Assembly: GCA_902783815.1 (NCBI GenBank)
Contig: CACZSM010000020.1
Coordinates: forward strand, 1 to 24,797
Direction of reading: 5' to 3'
DNA: 24,797 bases
From: an uncultured Ruminococcus sp.
Lineage (GTDB): Bacteria; Bacillota; Clostridia; Oscillospirales; Acutalibacteraceae
Every line of letters starts with the position of its first letter. Position 1 is the first letter of the stretch. Below, piece by piece: positions 1 to 8,287 of this stretch. The notes under the pieces were generated by a model, which was not told where the DNA came from, ran no database searches, and was given only the letters and a program-made list of their open reading frames with translations. The position numbers and the translations under genes were made by a program.

Positions 1-1220
1 GTGCTTCTTATCAGCGGATTAGGACTTGTGCCTATTGCCATTATCATTGTATCAATATCAAGCACAAATTCGCTGCCCTCTTTTACAACAGGTCTGCGTC
101 TGCCGCTTGCATCAGGCTCGCCAAGCTCCATCTCTACGCACTTCATGCCGCATACTTCTCCGGCTTCGTTTCCAAGTACCTCTACAGGATTTGTCAGAGT
201 CCTGAAAATAATGCCTTCCTCCTGAGCGTGTTCGACCTCTTCCTTTCGTGCAGGAAGCTCCTCCATGCCGCGGCGATATACGATATATACTTCCTCAGCG
301 CCCATTCTCTTTGCACTTCTTGCGGCATCCATAGCAACATTTCCGCCGCCGACAACTGCTACCTTTTTGCTGTGCTTTATAGGAGTCTTGCTGCCCTCTT
401 TGTACGCTTTCATCAGGTTTATTCTTGTAAGGTACTCATTTGCTGAATATACACCCTTAAGACTCTCGCCGGGTATATTCATAAAACGGGGAAGTCCTGC
501 GCCGCTGCCTATATATACGGCTTCATTACCCATTTCAAAAAGCTCGTCAACTGTCAGTACCTTACCGATGACCATATTTGTCTCAACATCTACGCCGATA
601 GCCTTAAGATTGTCGATCTCCTTTTGTACGATAGCTTTCGGAAGTCTGAATTCAGGTATGCCATATACAAGAACGCCTCCTGCAAGGTGCAGTGCTTCAT
701 ATACAGTTACCTTATATCCTGCTTTTGCAAGATCTCCGGCAGCAGTAAGACCACTCGGACCTGCGCCGATTATAGCAACTTTATGACCATTCTGCTCAGG
801 AACAGCCGGGGTATCCGTACAATGCTCACGGTGCCAGTCTGCAACGAATCTTTCAAGTCTGCCGATACCGACAGCTTCGCAGCCAGCCTTTATTCCTCTT
901 ACACATTTGCTCTCGCACTGCTTTTCCTGCGGACATACTCTTCCGCATACAGCCGGCAGTGAGCTTGATCTTGAAATTACCTGATAAGCGCCTTCCATAT
1001 CCTCATTTGCAACTCTTTCGATAAATGCAGGGATATCTATCTGCACCGGACATCCTGTAGTACATGGCTTATTCTTGCAGTTAAGGCAGCGTTTAGCCTC
1101 ATTTACAGCCATTTCATAGGTATAGCCCAAAGCGACCTCATCAAAATTATTTCTTCTTACCATCGGATCCTGCACCGGCATCGGACACTTTTTCGGATCC
1201 ATATTTCTTGTAACTGCCAT
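1..1220 (-). CDS. gltA: NADPH-dependent glutamate synthase-family flavoprotein, NfnB type (partial, 3' end outside window)
   Basis: 406 codons are visible and the C-terminus lies beyond base 1. The N-terminal part carries two four-cysteine sets (about Cys45/48/53/57 and Cys92/96/102/106), typical of the two [4Fe-4S] clusters of GltD/NfnB proteins. A first dinucleotide fold with GAGPSG follows at about 152-157 for FAD, then a second (VVGGGNVA) near residue 290 for NAD(P)H. The last visible stretch, AIGTSPNPLI, is the usual C-terminal FAD-contact region. The ATG at 1220 has a GGAGG site that lies inside the end of the upstream gene, one base away, so the two are probably translated together. 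Directly following an NfnA-like subunit, it is more likely the large subunit of NADH-dependent ferredoxin:NADP oxidoreductase than a true glutamate synthase subunit. The family is certain; the physiological reaction is inferred from the pairing. Confidence 0.93.
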   Translation of the reverse strand, partial: MAVTRNMDPKKCPMPVQDPMVRRNNFDEVALGYTYEMAVNEAKRCLNCKNKPCTTGCPVQIDIPAFIERVANEDMEGAYQVISRSSSLPAVCGRVCPQEKQCESKCVRGIKAGCEAVGIGRLERFVADWHREHCTDTPAVPEQNGHKVAIIGAGPSGLTAAGDLAKAGYKVTVYEALHLAGGVLVYGIPEFRLPKAIVQKEIDNLKAIGVDVETNMVIGKVLTVDELFEMGNEAVYIGSGAGLPRFMNIPGESLKGVYSANEYLTRINLMKAYKEGSKTPIKHSKKVAVVGGGNVAMDAARSAKRMGAEEVYIVYRRGMEELPARKEEVEHAQEEGIIFRTLTNPVEVLGNEAGEVCGMKCVEMELGEPDASGRRRPVVKEGSEFVLDIDTMIMAIGTSPNPLIRS

Positions 1221-1221
1221 T

Positions 1222-2064
1222 TTATTTTACCTCCTTATTCAGAAGATTACATGATGCTTCACGGGCGTGCTGCTCAAAATCCCTGTACATTGTACCTCTG
1301 TGCATAGCCTCGTCAAAATCAACAAGATGACCGTCAAAATCAGGTCCGTCAACGCAGGCAAATTTAGTTTCTCCGCCTACTGTAAGTCTGCATCCGCCAC
1401 ACATACCTGTACCGTCTATCATTATCGGGTTCATGCTTACAATGGTTTTTACATTATACTTCTTTGTAAGCATACAAACAAACTTCATCATGATTACAGG
1501 ACCTATTGCAATGACTTCATCGTACTCATTGCCCTCCTTGATAAGCTCCTCAAGCGCATTTGTAACAAGACCCTTTGTACCATAGCTGCCGTCATCGGTC
1601 ATCATGCAGAGCTTATCGCTTACAGCCTTGAATTCGTCCTCAAGAATAACAAGATCCTTATTCCTGAAACCTACAATAGAATGAACCTCGCAGCCAAGTG
1701 AATTCAGCTTCTTTGCTATCGGATATGCTATTGCGCATCCGACACCGCCGCCAACAACTGCTACTTTCTTTAGTCCTTCGGTTTCGCTTGGTCTGCCGAG
1801 AGGTCCGACGAAATCATGAAGGCTGTCGCCCTCGTTAAGAGAATTAAGTTCCATAGTGGCGCCGCCGACTATCTGGAAAATAATTGTAACAGTACCCTTT
1901 TCACGGTCATAATCTGCAATTGTCAGCGGAACACGCTCGCTGTCCTCAAAGGCACGGAAAATAATAAACTGACCTGGTTCAGCCTTTTTTGCGATCAGCG
2001 GAGCATCAATTTCCATAAGAGTGACCGTAGGGTTCAATTCTTGTTTTCTTACGATCCTATACAT
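1222..2064 (-). CDS. Sulfide/dihydroorotate dehydrogenase-like FAD/NAD-binding protein, NfnA-type small subunit
   Basis: A 280-residue ferredoxin-NADP reductase-type protein. Visible features are the FAD-binding RVPLTIAD at about 44-51, the NAD-binding VVGGGVGCA at about 103-111, and a C-terminal iron-sulfur motif with Asp217, Cys222, Cys225 and Cys237. An Asp plus three Cys is the unusual [2Fe-2S] ligation known for NfnA. With the next gene it would form an electron-bifurcating enzyme coupling ferredoxin, NADH and NADPH pools in the cytoplasm. An in-frame TTG at 2073 would add three residues but abuts the AAAGGA site with no spacing. The ATG at 2064 is about 9 bases from that site and is preferred. 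It is transcribed from a promoter near 2239-2267, leaving a leader of about 165 bases. Confidence 0.92.
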   Translation of the reverse strand: MYRIVRKQELNPTVTLMEIDAPLIAKKAEPGQFIIFRAFEDSERVPLTIADYDREKGTVTIIFQIVGGATMELNSLNEGDSLHDFVGPLGRPSETEGLKKVAVVGGGVGCAIAYPIAKKLNSLGCEVHSIVGFRNKDLVILEDEFKAVSDKLCMMTDDGSYGTKGLVTNALEELIKEGNEYDEVIAIGPVIMMKFVCMLTKKYNVKTIVSMNPIMIDGTGMCGGCRLTVGGETKFACVDGPDFDGHLVDFDEAMHRGTMYRDFEQHAREASCNLLNKEVK

Positions 2065-2238
2065 TTGATACAATCCTTTCTAAGATTAATTGGATATCAG
2101 CAGCCCTTTTCCGGACAGCTGTGGGTTTGCAGACAGCGCCGTTTTTCCGATGTCAGAAAAAGCCTTTTTTGGTAAATTTCGTCAAGAGCATTATTGTTGC
2201 TCCGAAAACAAGAAAAACGAATCTGCATATACTAGGAA

Positions 2239-2267
2239 ATTATAACATATTTTCGTTTTTCATACAA
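2239..2267 (-). promoter_or_regulatory. Sigma-A promoter for the nfnA-gltA pair
   Basis: Read on the minus strand, a TTGTAT -35 and a perfect TATAAT -10 are separated by 17 bases, with TG one base before the -10 (extended -10). It points at the flavoprotein pair. The -35 is weak, the -10 strong. Confidence 0.7.
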
Positions 2268-2473
2268 GAGTATTTCACTAATCCGTCATGATCGTAATAA
2301 TAATTATACGACTTTAACAAATTTTGTTGTCCGATAGCTGAAAGATTCGGCAGTTTTTTTGCACATTCGCTTTGATTTTTTCTCCTGTACCACTATTTAA
2401 AATAATTATTGCAAGCAGCTTCTGCTTATCCTGCAAATGATAGTAAAATACTATTCAGGGCATTTTCTTGTTA

Positions 2474-2502
2474 TTGAAGAAGTGGAGAAATTGTATTATA
2501 AT
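2474..2502 (+). promoter_or_regulatory. Sigma-A promoter for the AraC regulator and ABC ATPase
   Basis: TTGAAG at 2474-2479, a 17-base spacer and TATAAT at 2497-2502. The downstream ATG is at 2587, giving a leader of about 75 bases. Confidence 0.75.
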
Positions 2503-2586
2503 ACTATTGTATTAAAATCATCGTATTTTATTTGATTTTTTGATGTTTATAGACAAACTTTTGCTGCAAGGAAAGGTGATCTTAAT

Positions 2587-3483
2587 ATGATGGCGCAAGA
2601 GGAATTATTAAGCCTGAAGGAAAATGGTAAAAAAGGAGACTTTTTGCTCCCGTTTGTTGCTGTAAGCACAGTAATGCCGGATTTTTATACTACATATCCT
2701 ATGCACTGGCATGAGGAAATGGAGATCGTACTTGTCGAGGACGGAGAATTCGATGAATTTGTTGACCTTCAAACATATCATGTTAAAAAAGGCGATATCA
2801 TTATTATAAATCCATGCCTCATACATTCGTTCAGAGCGTGTGACGGTATCAGAACAAAATTCAGATCTGTTATTTTTAATATGAGTATGCTCATAAGCAA
2901 TAATACGGATGCCTGCTCGATAAAGTATTTTACCCCATTTATGGAAAAGATGTACTTTAATCCTGTTGTGATCTCTCCGAATGCCGCGCATTATGAGGAA
3001 CTTTACAGGACTGTTCACAGTATGATAAATATGTACGATGAACAAAGAGAATTCTATGAGGTACGCATTAAAGCTGAACTTTATAACCTCTTCTACCTCC
3101 TGTTCAGCTACTTCTTCGATCCTATGGATTATGACCCAGGAATAAAGGATACTACTACAAGAAATATCAAAACTATTCTTGACTATATCGGCGATAATTA
3201 TACCGAACCTATAACAATTGATGAACTCGCCGAAAAGGTCGGACTCAGTAAGCATTACTTCATGAGATTCTTTAAAAAATATCTCGGAATGACTTGTATA
3301 GAATATATTAATGACTACCGTCTTAATGTCGCTGCAAATCTCTTGCTTACAACAAGCTGTCAGATAACTGAGGTCGCTTCCCGTGTCGGAATAAGCAATC
3401 TGTCCTACTTCAACAGGATCTTTAAAAAGAAATTTGCAATGACTCCTAAAGAATACAGATATAATGTTGACAACAGACAGTAA
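2587..3483 (+). CDS. AraC-family transcriptional regulator
   Basis: 298 residues in the standard AraC layout. An N-terminal cupin-type sensing domain (about 20-100) carries the MHWHEEMEIVLV strand, as in regulators that bind sugars or other small ligands. The C-terminal part (about 193-295) has two helix-turn-helix units: IDELAEKVGLSKHYFMRFFK at 211-230, then ITEVASRVGISNLSYFNRIF at 260-279, closing with the usual TPKEYR. An AAAGG site precedes the ATG at a good distance; a second ATG follows immediately and could also serve. An ABC ATPase gene begins 57 bases downstream on the same strand, so the two are probably co-transcribed. The ligand cannot be read from the sequence. The flavoprotein operon opposite is another possible target. 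Confidence 0.93.
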   Translation: MMAQEELLSLKENGKKGDFLLPFVAVSTVMPDFYTTYPMHWHEEMEIVLVEDGEFDEFVDLQTYHVKKGDIIIINPCLIHSFRACDGIRTKFRSVIFNMSMLISNNTDACSIKYFTPFMEKMYFNPVVISPNAAHYEELYRTVHSMINMYDEQREFYEVRIKAELYNLFYLLFSYFFDPMDYDPGIKDTTTRNIKTILDYIGDNYTEPITIDELAEKVGLSKHYFMRFFKKYLGMTCIEYINDYRLNVAANLLLTTSCQITEVASRVGISNLSYFNRIFKKKFAMTPKEYRYNVDNRQ

Positions 3484-3540
3484 CTTCACTGTGAATATTT
3501 TTCCGCCGCTTGATGAATAATATATCCGGAGGGATATGTT

Positions 3541-4212
3541 ATGTCTGAAATGGTTAGACTTGAAAATGTGTGCCGGAGATATTATACTAAATGCGGCGTT
3601 GTGGATGTTCTGCGAAATGTACAGCTTTCTGTGGAAAAAGGCGAATTTGTCGCGGTGATCGGTCAGTCCGGCTCGGGAAAATCTACTCTTATGAATATCC
3701 TCGGCTGCCTCGACAAACCCGACAGCGGCAATTACTATCTCAATGGATGCCCTGTTTCCGACCTTGGCGACGCTGACCTTACCTTCCTGCGCAGCAGAAT
3801 TATCGGCTTCGTCTTTCAGAGCTTTAACCTTATCCCTACTCTTAATGCTAAGGAAAATGTTATGCTCCCGCTTATGTACAGGAAAATTGATAAGTCTGAA
3901 CGAAATTTTCTCGCTGAATCTGCCCTCGACAGGGTCGGACTCCATTCGAGAATGTACCACAGACCTAATGAACTGTCCGGCGGACAACAACAAAGAGTCG
4001 CCATCGCAAGGGCTATCGCTGCAAATCCCGAACTGCTGCTCGCTGATGAGCCTACCGGCAGCCTTGATAAGAAATCCGGTGAGGATGTTATCTCTGTTAT
4101 AAAGGATATGAATACCGCCGGCGTTACTGTCATCCTTATTACCCACGATGAGCATATCGCTGATGCAGCAAAAAGAAAAATAAAAATCAGCGATGGTCGG
4201 ATAATTTCGTGA
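3541..4212 (+). CDS. ABC transporter ATP-binding protein, MacB/LolD/FtsE type, without adjacent permease
   Basis: 223 residues with a complete nucleotide-binding domain: Walker A GQSGSGKST at 41-49, Q-loop Gln93, signature LSGGQQQR at 145-152, Walker B LLLADEP at 166-172 and H-loop His202. Length and the FVFQSFNLIPTLNAKENVMLPL region match the MacB/LolD/FtsE class, which normally works with a FtsX/MacB-like permease. No permease is encoded on either side: the next gene downstream is a small protein with its own promoter. It therefore either partners with a permease elsewhere or is a remnant. The start is supported by GGAGGG 6 bases upstream. All catalytic motifs look intact, so it is not an obvious pseudogene. 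Confidence 0.93.
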   Translation: MSEMVRLENVCRRYYTKCGVVDVLRNVQLSVEKGEFVAVIGQSGSGKSTLMNILGCLDKPDSGNYYLNGCPVSDLGDADLTFLRSRIIGFVFQSFNLIPTLNAKENVMLPLMYRKIDKSERNFLAESALDRVGLHSRMYHRPNELSGGQQQRVAIARAIAANPELLLADEPTGSLDKKSGEDVISVIKDMNTAGVTVILITHDEHIADAAKRKIKISDGRIIS

Positions 4213-4304
4213 ATTATTATATTTGTTATGCAACATCAACAAAATTCAACGCGATTATTACTGCATATTCCACATAAAAACTTGCAAAAATTTTAAATTC
4301 CCCA

Positions 4305-4332
4305 TTGACTTTACGCTTGAATGTGATATAAT
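4305..4332 (+). promoter_or_regulatory. Strong sigma-A promoter for the 80-residue HPr-like protein
   Basis: TTGACT at 4305-4310, a 16-base spacer and TATAAT at 4327-4332, with TG one base before the -10. It gives the small downstream gene its own transcription start. Confidence 0.8.
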
Positions 4333-4394
4333 ATTGACAACAGATAAATAAATCTGTTGAAGAAATAAATCTTGAAATCAGGAGGTAATTGATC

Positions 4395-4637
4395 ATGACA
4401 GCAATAGAAGTACATGATGTTGATGTAAAGGCTTTCCTTGCAGAAATAGACACTTGTGAGGGTGATGTTTTCCTCGTAACAGATGAGGGCGATCGTCTTA
4501 ATCTCAAGAGTAAGCTCTGTCAGCTTATCGGTCTTACACAGTTGATCGATGGCGGCAAGATCTCAAATGCACACCTTGAGTGTCAGAAGCCTGAGGACGA
4601 GACAAAACTCTTCCGTTTCAATATCTTTGGCAAATAA
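4395..4637 (+). CDS. Small protein with an HPr-like pattern, function unknown
   Basis: 80 residues, soluble and acidic, with no signal peptide or membrane segment. The order of a helix (DVKAFLAEID), a strand, a GDR turn and NLKSKLCQLIGL resembles the second half of HPr phosphocarrier proteins, whose helix 2 reads like NLKSIMGVMSL. The active-site histidine region of HPr is absent: His7 and His60 are not in the expected context. A regulatory or degenerate HPr-fold protein is my best reading, but only from the pattern. An in-frame TTG at 4389 lies inside the ribosome-binding region; the ATG at 4395 follows AGGAGG at normal distance. With its own strong promoter and a strong terminator, it forms a one-gene transcription unit. 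Confidence 0.8.
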   Translation: MTAIEVHDVDVKAFLAEIDTCEGDVFLVTDEGDRLNLKSKLCQLIGLTQLIDGGKISNAHLECQKPEDETKLFRFNIFGK

Positions 4638-4674
4638 TTGTTCTGCGTATAGTTTAATCTTAAATAATATCACG

Positions 4675-4709
4675 GGTGAGTCAGTCTGTTGACTGGCTCA
4701 TCTTTTTTC
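4675..4709 (+). terminator. Rho-independent terminator after the HPr-like gene
   Basis: A 12-bp stem (4675-4686 with 4691-4702, one G-U pair) closes a 4-base loop and is followed by a run of T at 4703-4708. It separates the small gene from the surface operon. Confidence 0.9.
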
Positions 4710-5023
4710 TCCTCCATTGCTTAGTGTATGATTTTATGGCATAAAACAGACGCCCCTGAATTAAGGAACCACACCACTATTCGTTATTATCTATTCGTTT
4801 TTCTCTATTCTCTACTTCTGCTGACATGGAGAAATCAACGGACACTTTTATTCTCATGTATGTTAATAGCTAAAGTTGAGTTTTAGAATCATAGTAGGAC
4901 AAACATTGACAGAATGAAACTAATATGATAAAATACCATTATTATGGGGGATTGTTGATTTCTTTAAATATTATTTATATATGAAATTATTATTCCTCGA
5001 AATTATTATAGGAGTGTTGAATT
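4710..5023. other. Intergenic region upstream of the surface operon
   Basis: About 310 bases. It contains the operon promoter at 4906-4934 and a ribosome binding site before 5024. The first 190 bases hold a pyrimidine-rich stretch (about 4780-4830) and no credible reading frame. Confidence 0.6.
4906..4934 (+). promoter_or_regulatory. Sigma-A promoter of the surface operon
   Basis: A consensus TTGACA at 4906-4911, a 17-base spacer and TAAAAT at 4929-4934, with TG one base before the -10. The leader is about 80 bases to the ATG at 5024. Confidence 0.82.
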
Positions 5024-6847
5024 ATGAAAAAAAGACTAATCTTGCTGTTTGTTACACTTTCAATTGCAGTTTGCTCGCTTTTTTGTACCAGCATTACTGC
5101 TTTGGGTGCTACTGATGATCTTTCGATCTCGGCAACTGTCAGCAGTGAAACTGTCGGCGCAGGGGAAAATGTCCATATCTCCGCTGAGGCTGACGGCGGC
5201 CAGGGCGACTATCTCTACCGCTTCCTCAGCCGCGATAAGTCCGGAAAAATGACTGTCATCAAAAACTTCGGTCAGGACGATTTCGCTGATGTCTCTTTTG
5301 ACCATGCAGGTACTTATCAGATCACTGCTGTCGTTAAAGACTCTGTTGGTAAGTGTACAAAAAAGGTACTCAGCGTAGATGTGCTCAATCCTCTGACAAT
5401 CGAGGCTTCTGTCAGCAGCAATGATGTGAGCAATGAGGACGAAGTTACCATCACAGCACAGGCATCAGGCGGTGAAAAGGAATATAAATACCGCTTTTTC
5501 TACAGGGACAACAATAATAAACTCCATGTCCTGCAAAACTATAGCTCCAATAATACTTTGAATTATACCTTTGATGAACCGGGATACTATAAGATCTTTG
5601 CTGTCGTAAGGGATGCAGAAAATATTAGTGTAAAAACTGAAATGTCTCTGACAGTAACTAAGGCTACTCATGAACCTCTCTCAGTCAGATCAAATATAAG
5701 CAGTAGATCAATATTGGTCGGTGAAAAGCTCCATCTGTATGCGCAAGGATATGGCGGAACTGCTCCTTATATCTATAAATTCAGCTATAAGACCACCGAT
5801 GGAAAATGGATCGTTGTACAGAATTACAGCTCTGAGCAGGACGCTGAAATGACATTTAACGAATATGGATCATATCTTATCATTATCGGCTGCGCTGACG
5901 AAACCCGTACCTATACGGAAAATCTTTACCGCATAACCGTCAGAAAAGATACCGGGGAAAGCCTTATCAATACTTCCAGAATAAATAATACTGACCTCCA
6001 GCAGGGCGATACAATAAGACTCAGCGCCTCTGCAACAGGCGGATATCTACCCTACCTCTATCGCTACAGCTGCCAGTATGAGGGCGGAGAAAGGACCGTA
6101 CTCAAGGATTTTGGCTACAGCTCATCATGGACATACAATCTTTCCCAAAAAGGCTGCTACAGATTCAAAGTATCTGTAAGTGACGGAACCTCCATAAGCG
6201 ATAAATACTTCTCTGTAACATCATCATCAACAACATACTCCTATACTATCCACAAAGCCTATCTTATGGCAAATCCAAGATGGGCAACCGTTACTCTTGA
6301 TAGTAATGTACCATATAATTCTCCTGTAAGGATCATAAAAAGCAGCGGCAACTGGATAATGGTAAATTACAAAGGGACTGTAGGCTGGGTATATAATCTC
6401 GCTCTTTACAACTGGTCAAACTACTATGAAGTAACTACCGAAACACTTCCGATAGTTGCTGACGATATAATTTTCTACTATACTAAAAAGGTAGATTCTC
6501 TTTTCAATTATGTAGATAGTATGGCATACCGTTCTTTAAATAAGGATACACTTGAAAATATGTGTGTATATACGATAAAATACCATCGCGGAGCCTGCTA
6601 CCAGAGAGCTGCTCTGCTGTATTACCTGCTCAAAAGAGCCGGCTACTCAGTTTACAGAGTTGATGACGGTATCAATGACTACGCATATGGAAGTCCTCAC
6701 AACTGGGTAATAATCAAAATGTCCTACGGCTGGCGCCATATGGATCCGACACCTGTTATCGGAGTACCGCCGCACTACCTCGTTAAGGACAGTTCTATGA
6801 GTCCGTATTTCTCCTGGGACAGAAATAAATACCCTGCCTGTTATTGA
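5024..6847 (+). CDS. Secreted protein with four beta-sandwich repeats, SH3-like segment and C-terminal transglutaminase-like domain
   Basis: 607 residues with a Sec signal peptide (about 1-29, ending near ALGA). Four repeats of about 88 residues follow (about 33-120, 123-211, 218-306, 312-400). Each has a G-G plus aromatic core (YLYRF, YKYRF, YIYKF, YLYRY) and a hydrophobic G-x-Y strand near its end, a layout like Ig/PKD or Y_Y_Y surface domains. Residues about 404-465 resemble a bacterial SH3 domain (WIMVNYKGTVGWVY). The C-terminal part (about 475-607) has a transglutaminase/cysteine-protease-like triad: Cys525 in GACYQRAALLYYLL, His559 in PHNWVI and Asp574 in HMDPTP. It probably acts on the cell surface, as a peptidase, crosslinking or binding enzyme. 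It is first in an operon with an acylation pair; the next ATG is 12 bases after its stop codon. The substrate is unknown. Confidence 0.88.
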   Translation: MKKRLILLFVTLSIAVCSLFCTSITALGATDDLSISATVSSETVGAGENVHISAEADGGQGDYLYRFLSRDKSGKMTVIKNFGQDDFADVSFDHAGTYQITAVVKDSVGKCTKKVLSVDVLNPLTIEASVSSNDVSNEDEVTITAQASGGEKEYKYRFFYRDNNNKLHVLQNYSSNNTLNYTFDEPGYYKIFAVVRDAENISVKTEMSLTVTKATHEPLSVRSNISSRSILVGEKLHLYAQGYGGTAPYIYKFSYKTTDGKWIVVQNYSSEQDAEMTFNEYGSYLIIIGCADETRTYTENLYRITVRKDTGESLINTSRINNTDLQQGDTIRLSASATGGYLPYLYRYSCQYEGGERTVLKDFGYSSSWTYNLSQKGCYRFKVSVSDGTSISDKYFSVTSSSTTYSYTIHKAYLMANPRWATVTLDSNVPYNSPVRIIKSSGNWIMVNYKGTVGWVYNLALYNWSNYYEVTTETLPIVADDIIFYYTKKVDSLFNYVDSMAYRSLNKDTLENMCVYTIKYHRGACYQRAALLYYLLKRAGYSVYRVDDGINDYAYGSPHNWVIIKMSYGWRHMDPTPVIGVPPHYLVKDSSMSPYFSWDRNKYPACY

Positions 6848-6858
6848 CGGAGGGAAAA

Positions 6859-8274
6859 ATGGTATTCAGTTCAACTGTATTTTTATTTATTTTTCTCCCG
6901 GCGGTTTACATACTCTATCTGATCTTCAAAAGCATCCGGGTACGGAATATCATACTGATAGCTGCAAGCCTTGTATTCTATGCCTACGGCGAACCTAAAG
7001 CTGTTGCACTGATGATACTGTCAATAGTTGTCAATTACTTTTTTGGTCTGGGGATGGCAGGAAAGCGGAAAAAACCGCTTCTGGTGTTATCGGTGATATT
7101 CAATGTACTGATGCTGTATATATTCAAATATCTTTGCTTCACTGCGGAGCTGATGTCCGGAATAACGGGCATCAGCTTCAATATTCCTCAGATAGCGCTG
7201 CCTATCGGTATTTCTTTTTTTACCTTTCAGGCAATGTCCTATGTGATAGATGTATATAAAAAGCCGGAGCTTATAGAAAAGAATATCCTGAATATTTTTC
7301 TCTATATCTCACTCTTCCCTCAGCTTATTGCAGGACCTATAATCCGCTTTGAGGATCTTGCATCTGAGATAAATAACAGAGAAATATCCGCAGAAAAAAC
7401 TGCCGCTGGAATACGCAGATTTATTTTCGGTCTGTCCAAAAAAATGCTTATCGCTAATTTTATGGGTATGACTGCCGATGCCGCTTTTGACAGGGATCTC
7501 GGAAGTCTTTCGGCAGGGGCGCTCTGGATCGGCGCCGCCGCTTATATGCTGCAAATATACTTCGATTTCAGCGGATACAGCGATATGGCTATCGGACTCG
7601 GAAAAATGTTCGGCTTTACATTCAAGGAGAATTTTAACTATCCTTTCTCCACCGGTTCAATGCAGGACTTCTGGAGAAGATGGAATATCTCTGTTTCAAC
7701 ATGGTTCAAGGAATATGTGTATATACCACTCGGCGGAAACCGTAAGGGTAAGCTGAGGACAAATATCAATAAAATAATCGTATTTTTTCTTACAGGACTC
7801 TGGCACGGCGCAAACCTTACATTTATACTATGGGGTCTTATACATGGATTTTTCCTCATGCTGGAAAACTATGGCGTTATCGGAATAGTAAAAAGCAAAA
7901 AGCCGGTTCTTAAAGTGATATCTCATATATACTGTCTGCTCGTCATACTTTTTACATTTGTAATATTCCGCGCGGATTCCATCGGACAGGCTTTTTCGTA
8001 TATCGGAGGAATGTTCTCACACTTCAGCGGAAACTATACCGCATCATCTTATGTTTATTCTCTGGTACTTGAACCGTATGGGATCATAATTACTATGGCC
8101 GCAGTAATATTCTCAATTCCGACTGCACCAAAACTGAAAGAACTGTTTATTGGTAAGGGTCATGCCGCTGCCGGAGAGTATATTGCAAGCGCAGTTTCAC
8201 TGGTTCTCTTCGCTATGTGTATTATGAGCCTTATGACTGCAAGCTACAACCCATTTATCTATTTCCGCTTCTGA
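6859..8274 (+). CDS. MBOAT-family O-acyltransferase (AlgI/DltB-like)
   Basis: 471 residues with many hydrophobic segments, as in polytopic AlgI/PatA-type acyltransferases. The family core is clear: QLIAGPIIRFEDL, IYFDFSGYSDMAIGLGKMFG, DFWRRWNISVSTWFKEYVYIPLGGNR written here as one region (about 270-295), then the two conserved histidines near 316 (LWHGAN) and 329 (GLIHG). It would take an acyl group, usually acetyl, from the cytoplasm and pass it across the membrane to an exported polymer. An in-frame TTG at 6844 overlaps the preceding stop codon, but GGAGGG at 6849-6854 points to the ATG at 6859. The DHHW/AlgX-like gene 13 bases downstream is the typical extracellular partner. Confidence 0.93.
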   Translation: MVFSSTVFLFIFLPAVYILYLIFKSIRVRNIILIAASLVFYAYGEPKAVALMILSIVVNYFFGLGMAGKRKKPLLVLSVIFNVLMLYIFKYLCFTAELMSGITGISFNIPQIALPIGISFFTFQAMSYVIDVYKKPELIEKNILNIFLYISLFPQLIAGPIIRFEDLASEINNREISAEKTAAGIRRFIFGLSKKMLIANFMGMTADAAFDRDLGSLSAGALWIGAAAYMLQIYFDFSGYSDMAIGLGKMFGFTFKENFNYPFSTGSMQDFWRRWNISVSTWFKEYVYIPLGGNRKGKLRTNINKIIVFFLTGLWHGANLTFILWGLIHGFFLMLENYGVIGIVKSKKPVLKVISHIYCLLVILFTFVIFRADSIGQAFSYIGGMFSHFSGNYTASSYVYSLVLEPYGIIITMAAVIFSIPTAPKLKELFIGKGHAAAGEYIASAVSLVLFAMCIMSLMTASYNPFIYFRF

Positions 8275-8287
8275 GGAGGGTATTTAT

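Larger units (their letters stand above)
2065..2586. other. Divergent intergenic region between nfnA and the AraC regulator
   Basis: About 520 bases without a convincing gene. It holds one promoter for each flanking gene (2239-2267 leftward, 2474-2502 rightward). Between them is a small perfect palindrome at 2316-2328, AACAAA-T-TTTGTT, which could be an operator. The nfnA leader (about 2074-2232) contains only short, T/A-rich hairpins that I could not match to a known riboswitch. Confidence 0.6.

Noticed and set aside
624..962. Plus-strand frames opposite the gltA-type gene
   Set aside because: The minus strand encodes a continuous flavoprotein with both cysteine clusters and dinucleotide folds, so these frames are shadows.
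2331..2360. CCGA/TCGG hairpin followed by a T run upstream of the AraC promoter
   Set aside because: The stem is only four base pairs and no transcript is known to end there.
2608..4242. A 544-codon open frame on the minus strand, opposite the AraC and ABC genes
   Set aside because: It lies antisense to two clear plus-strand genes with complete family motifs. It has no recognisable domain.
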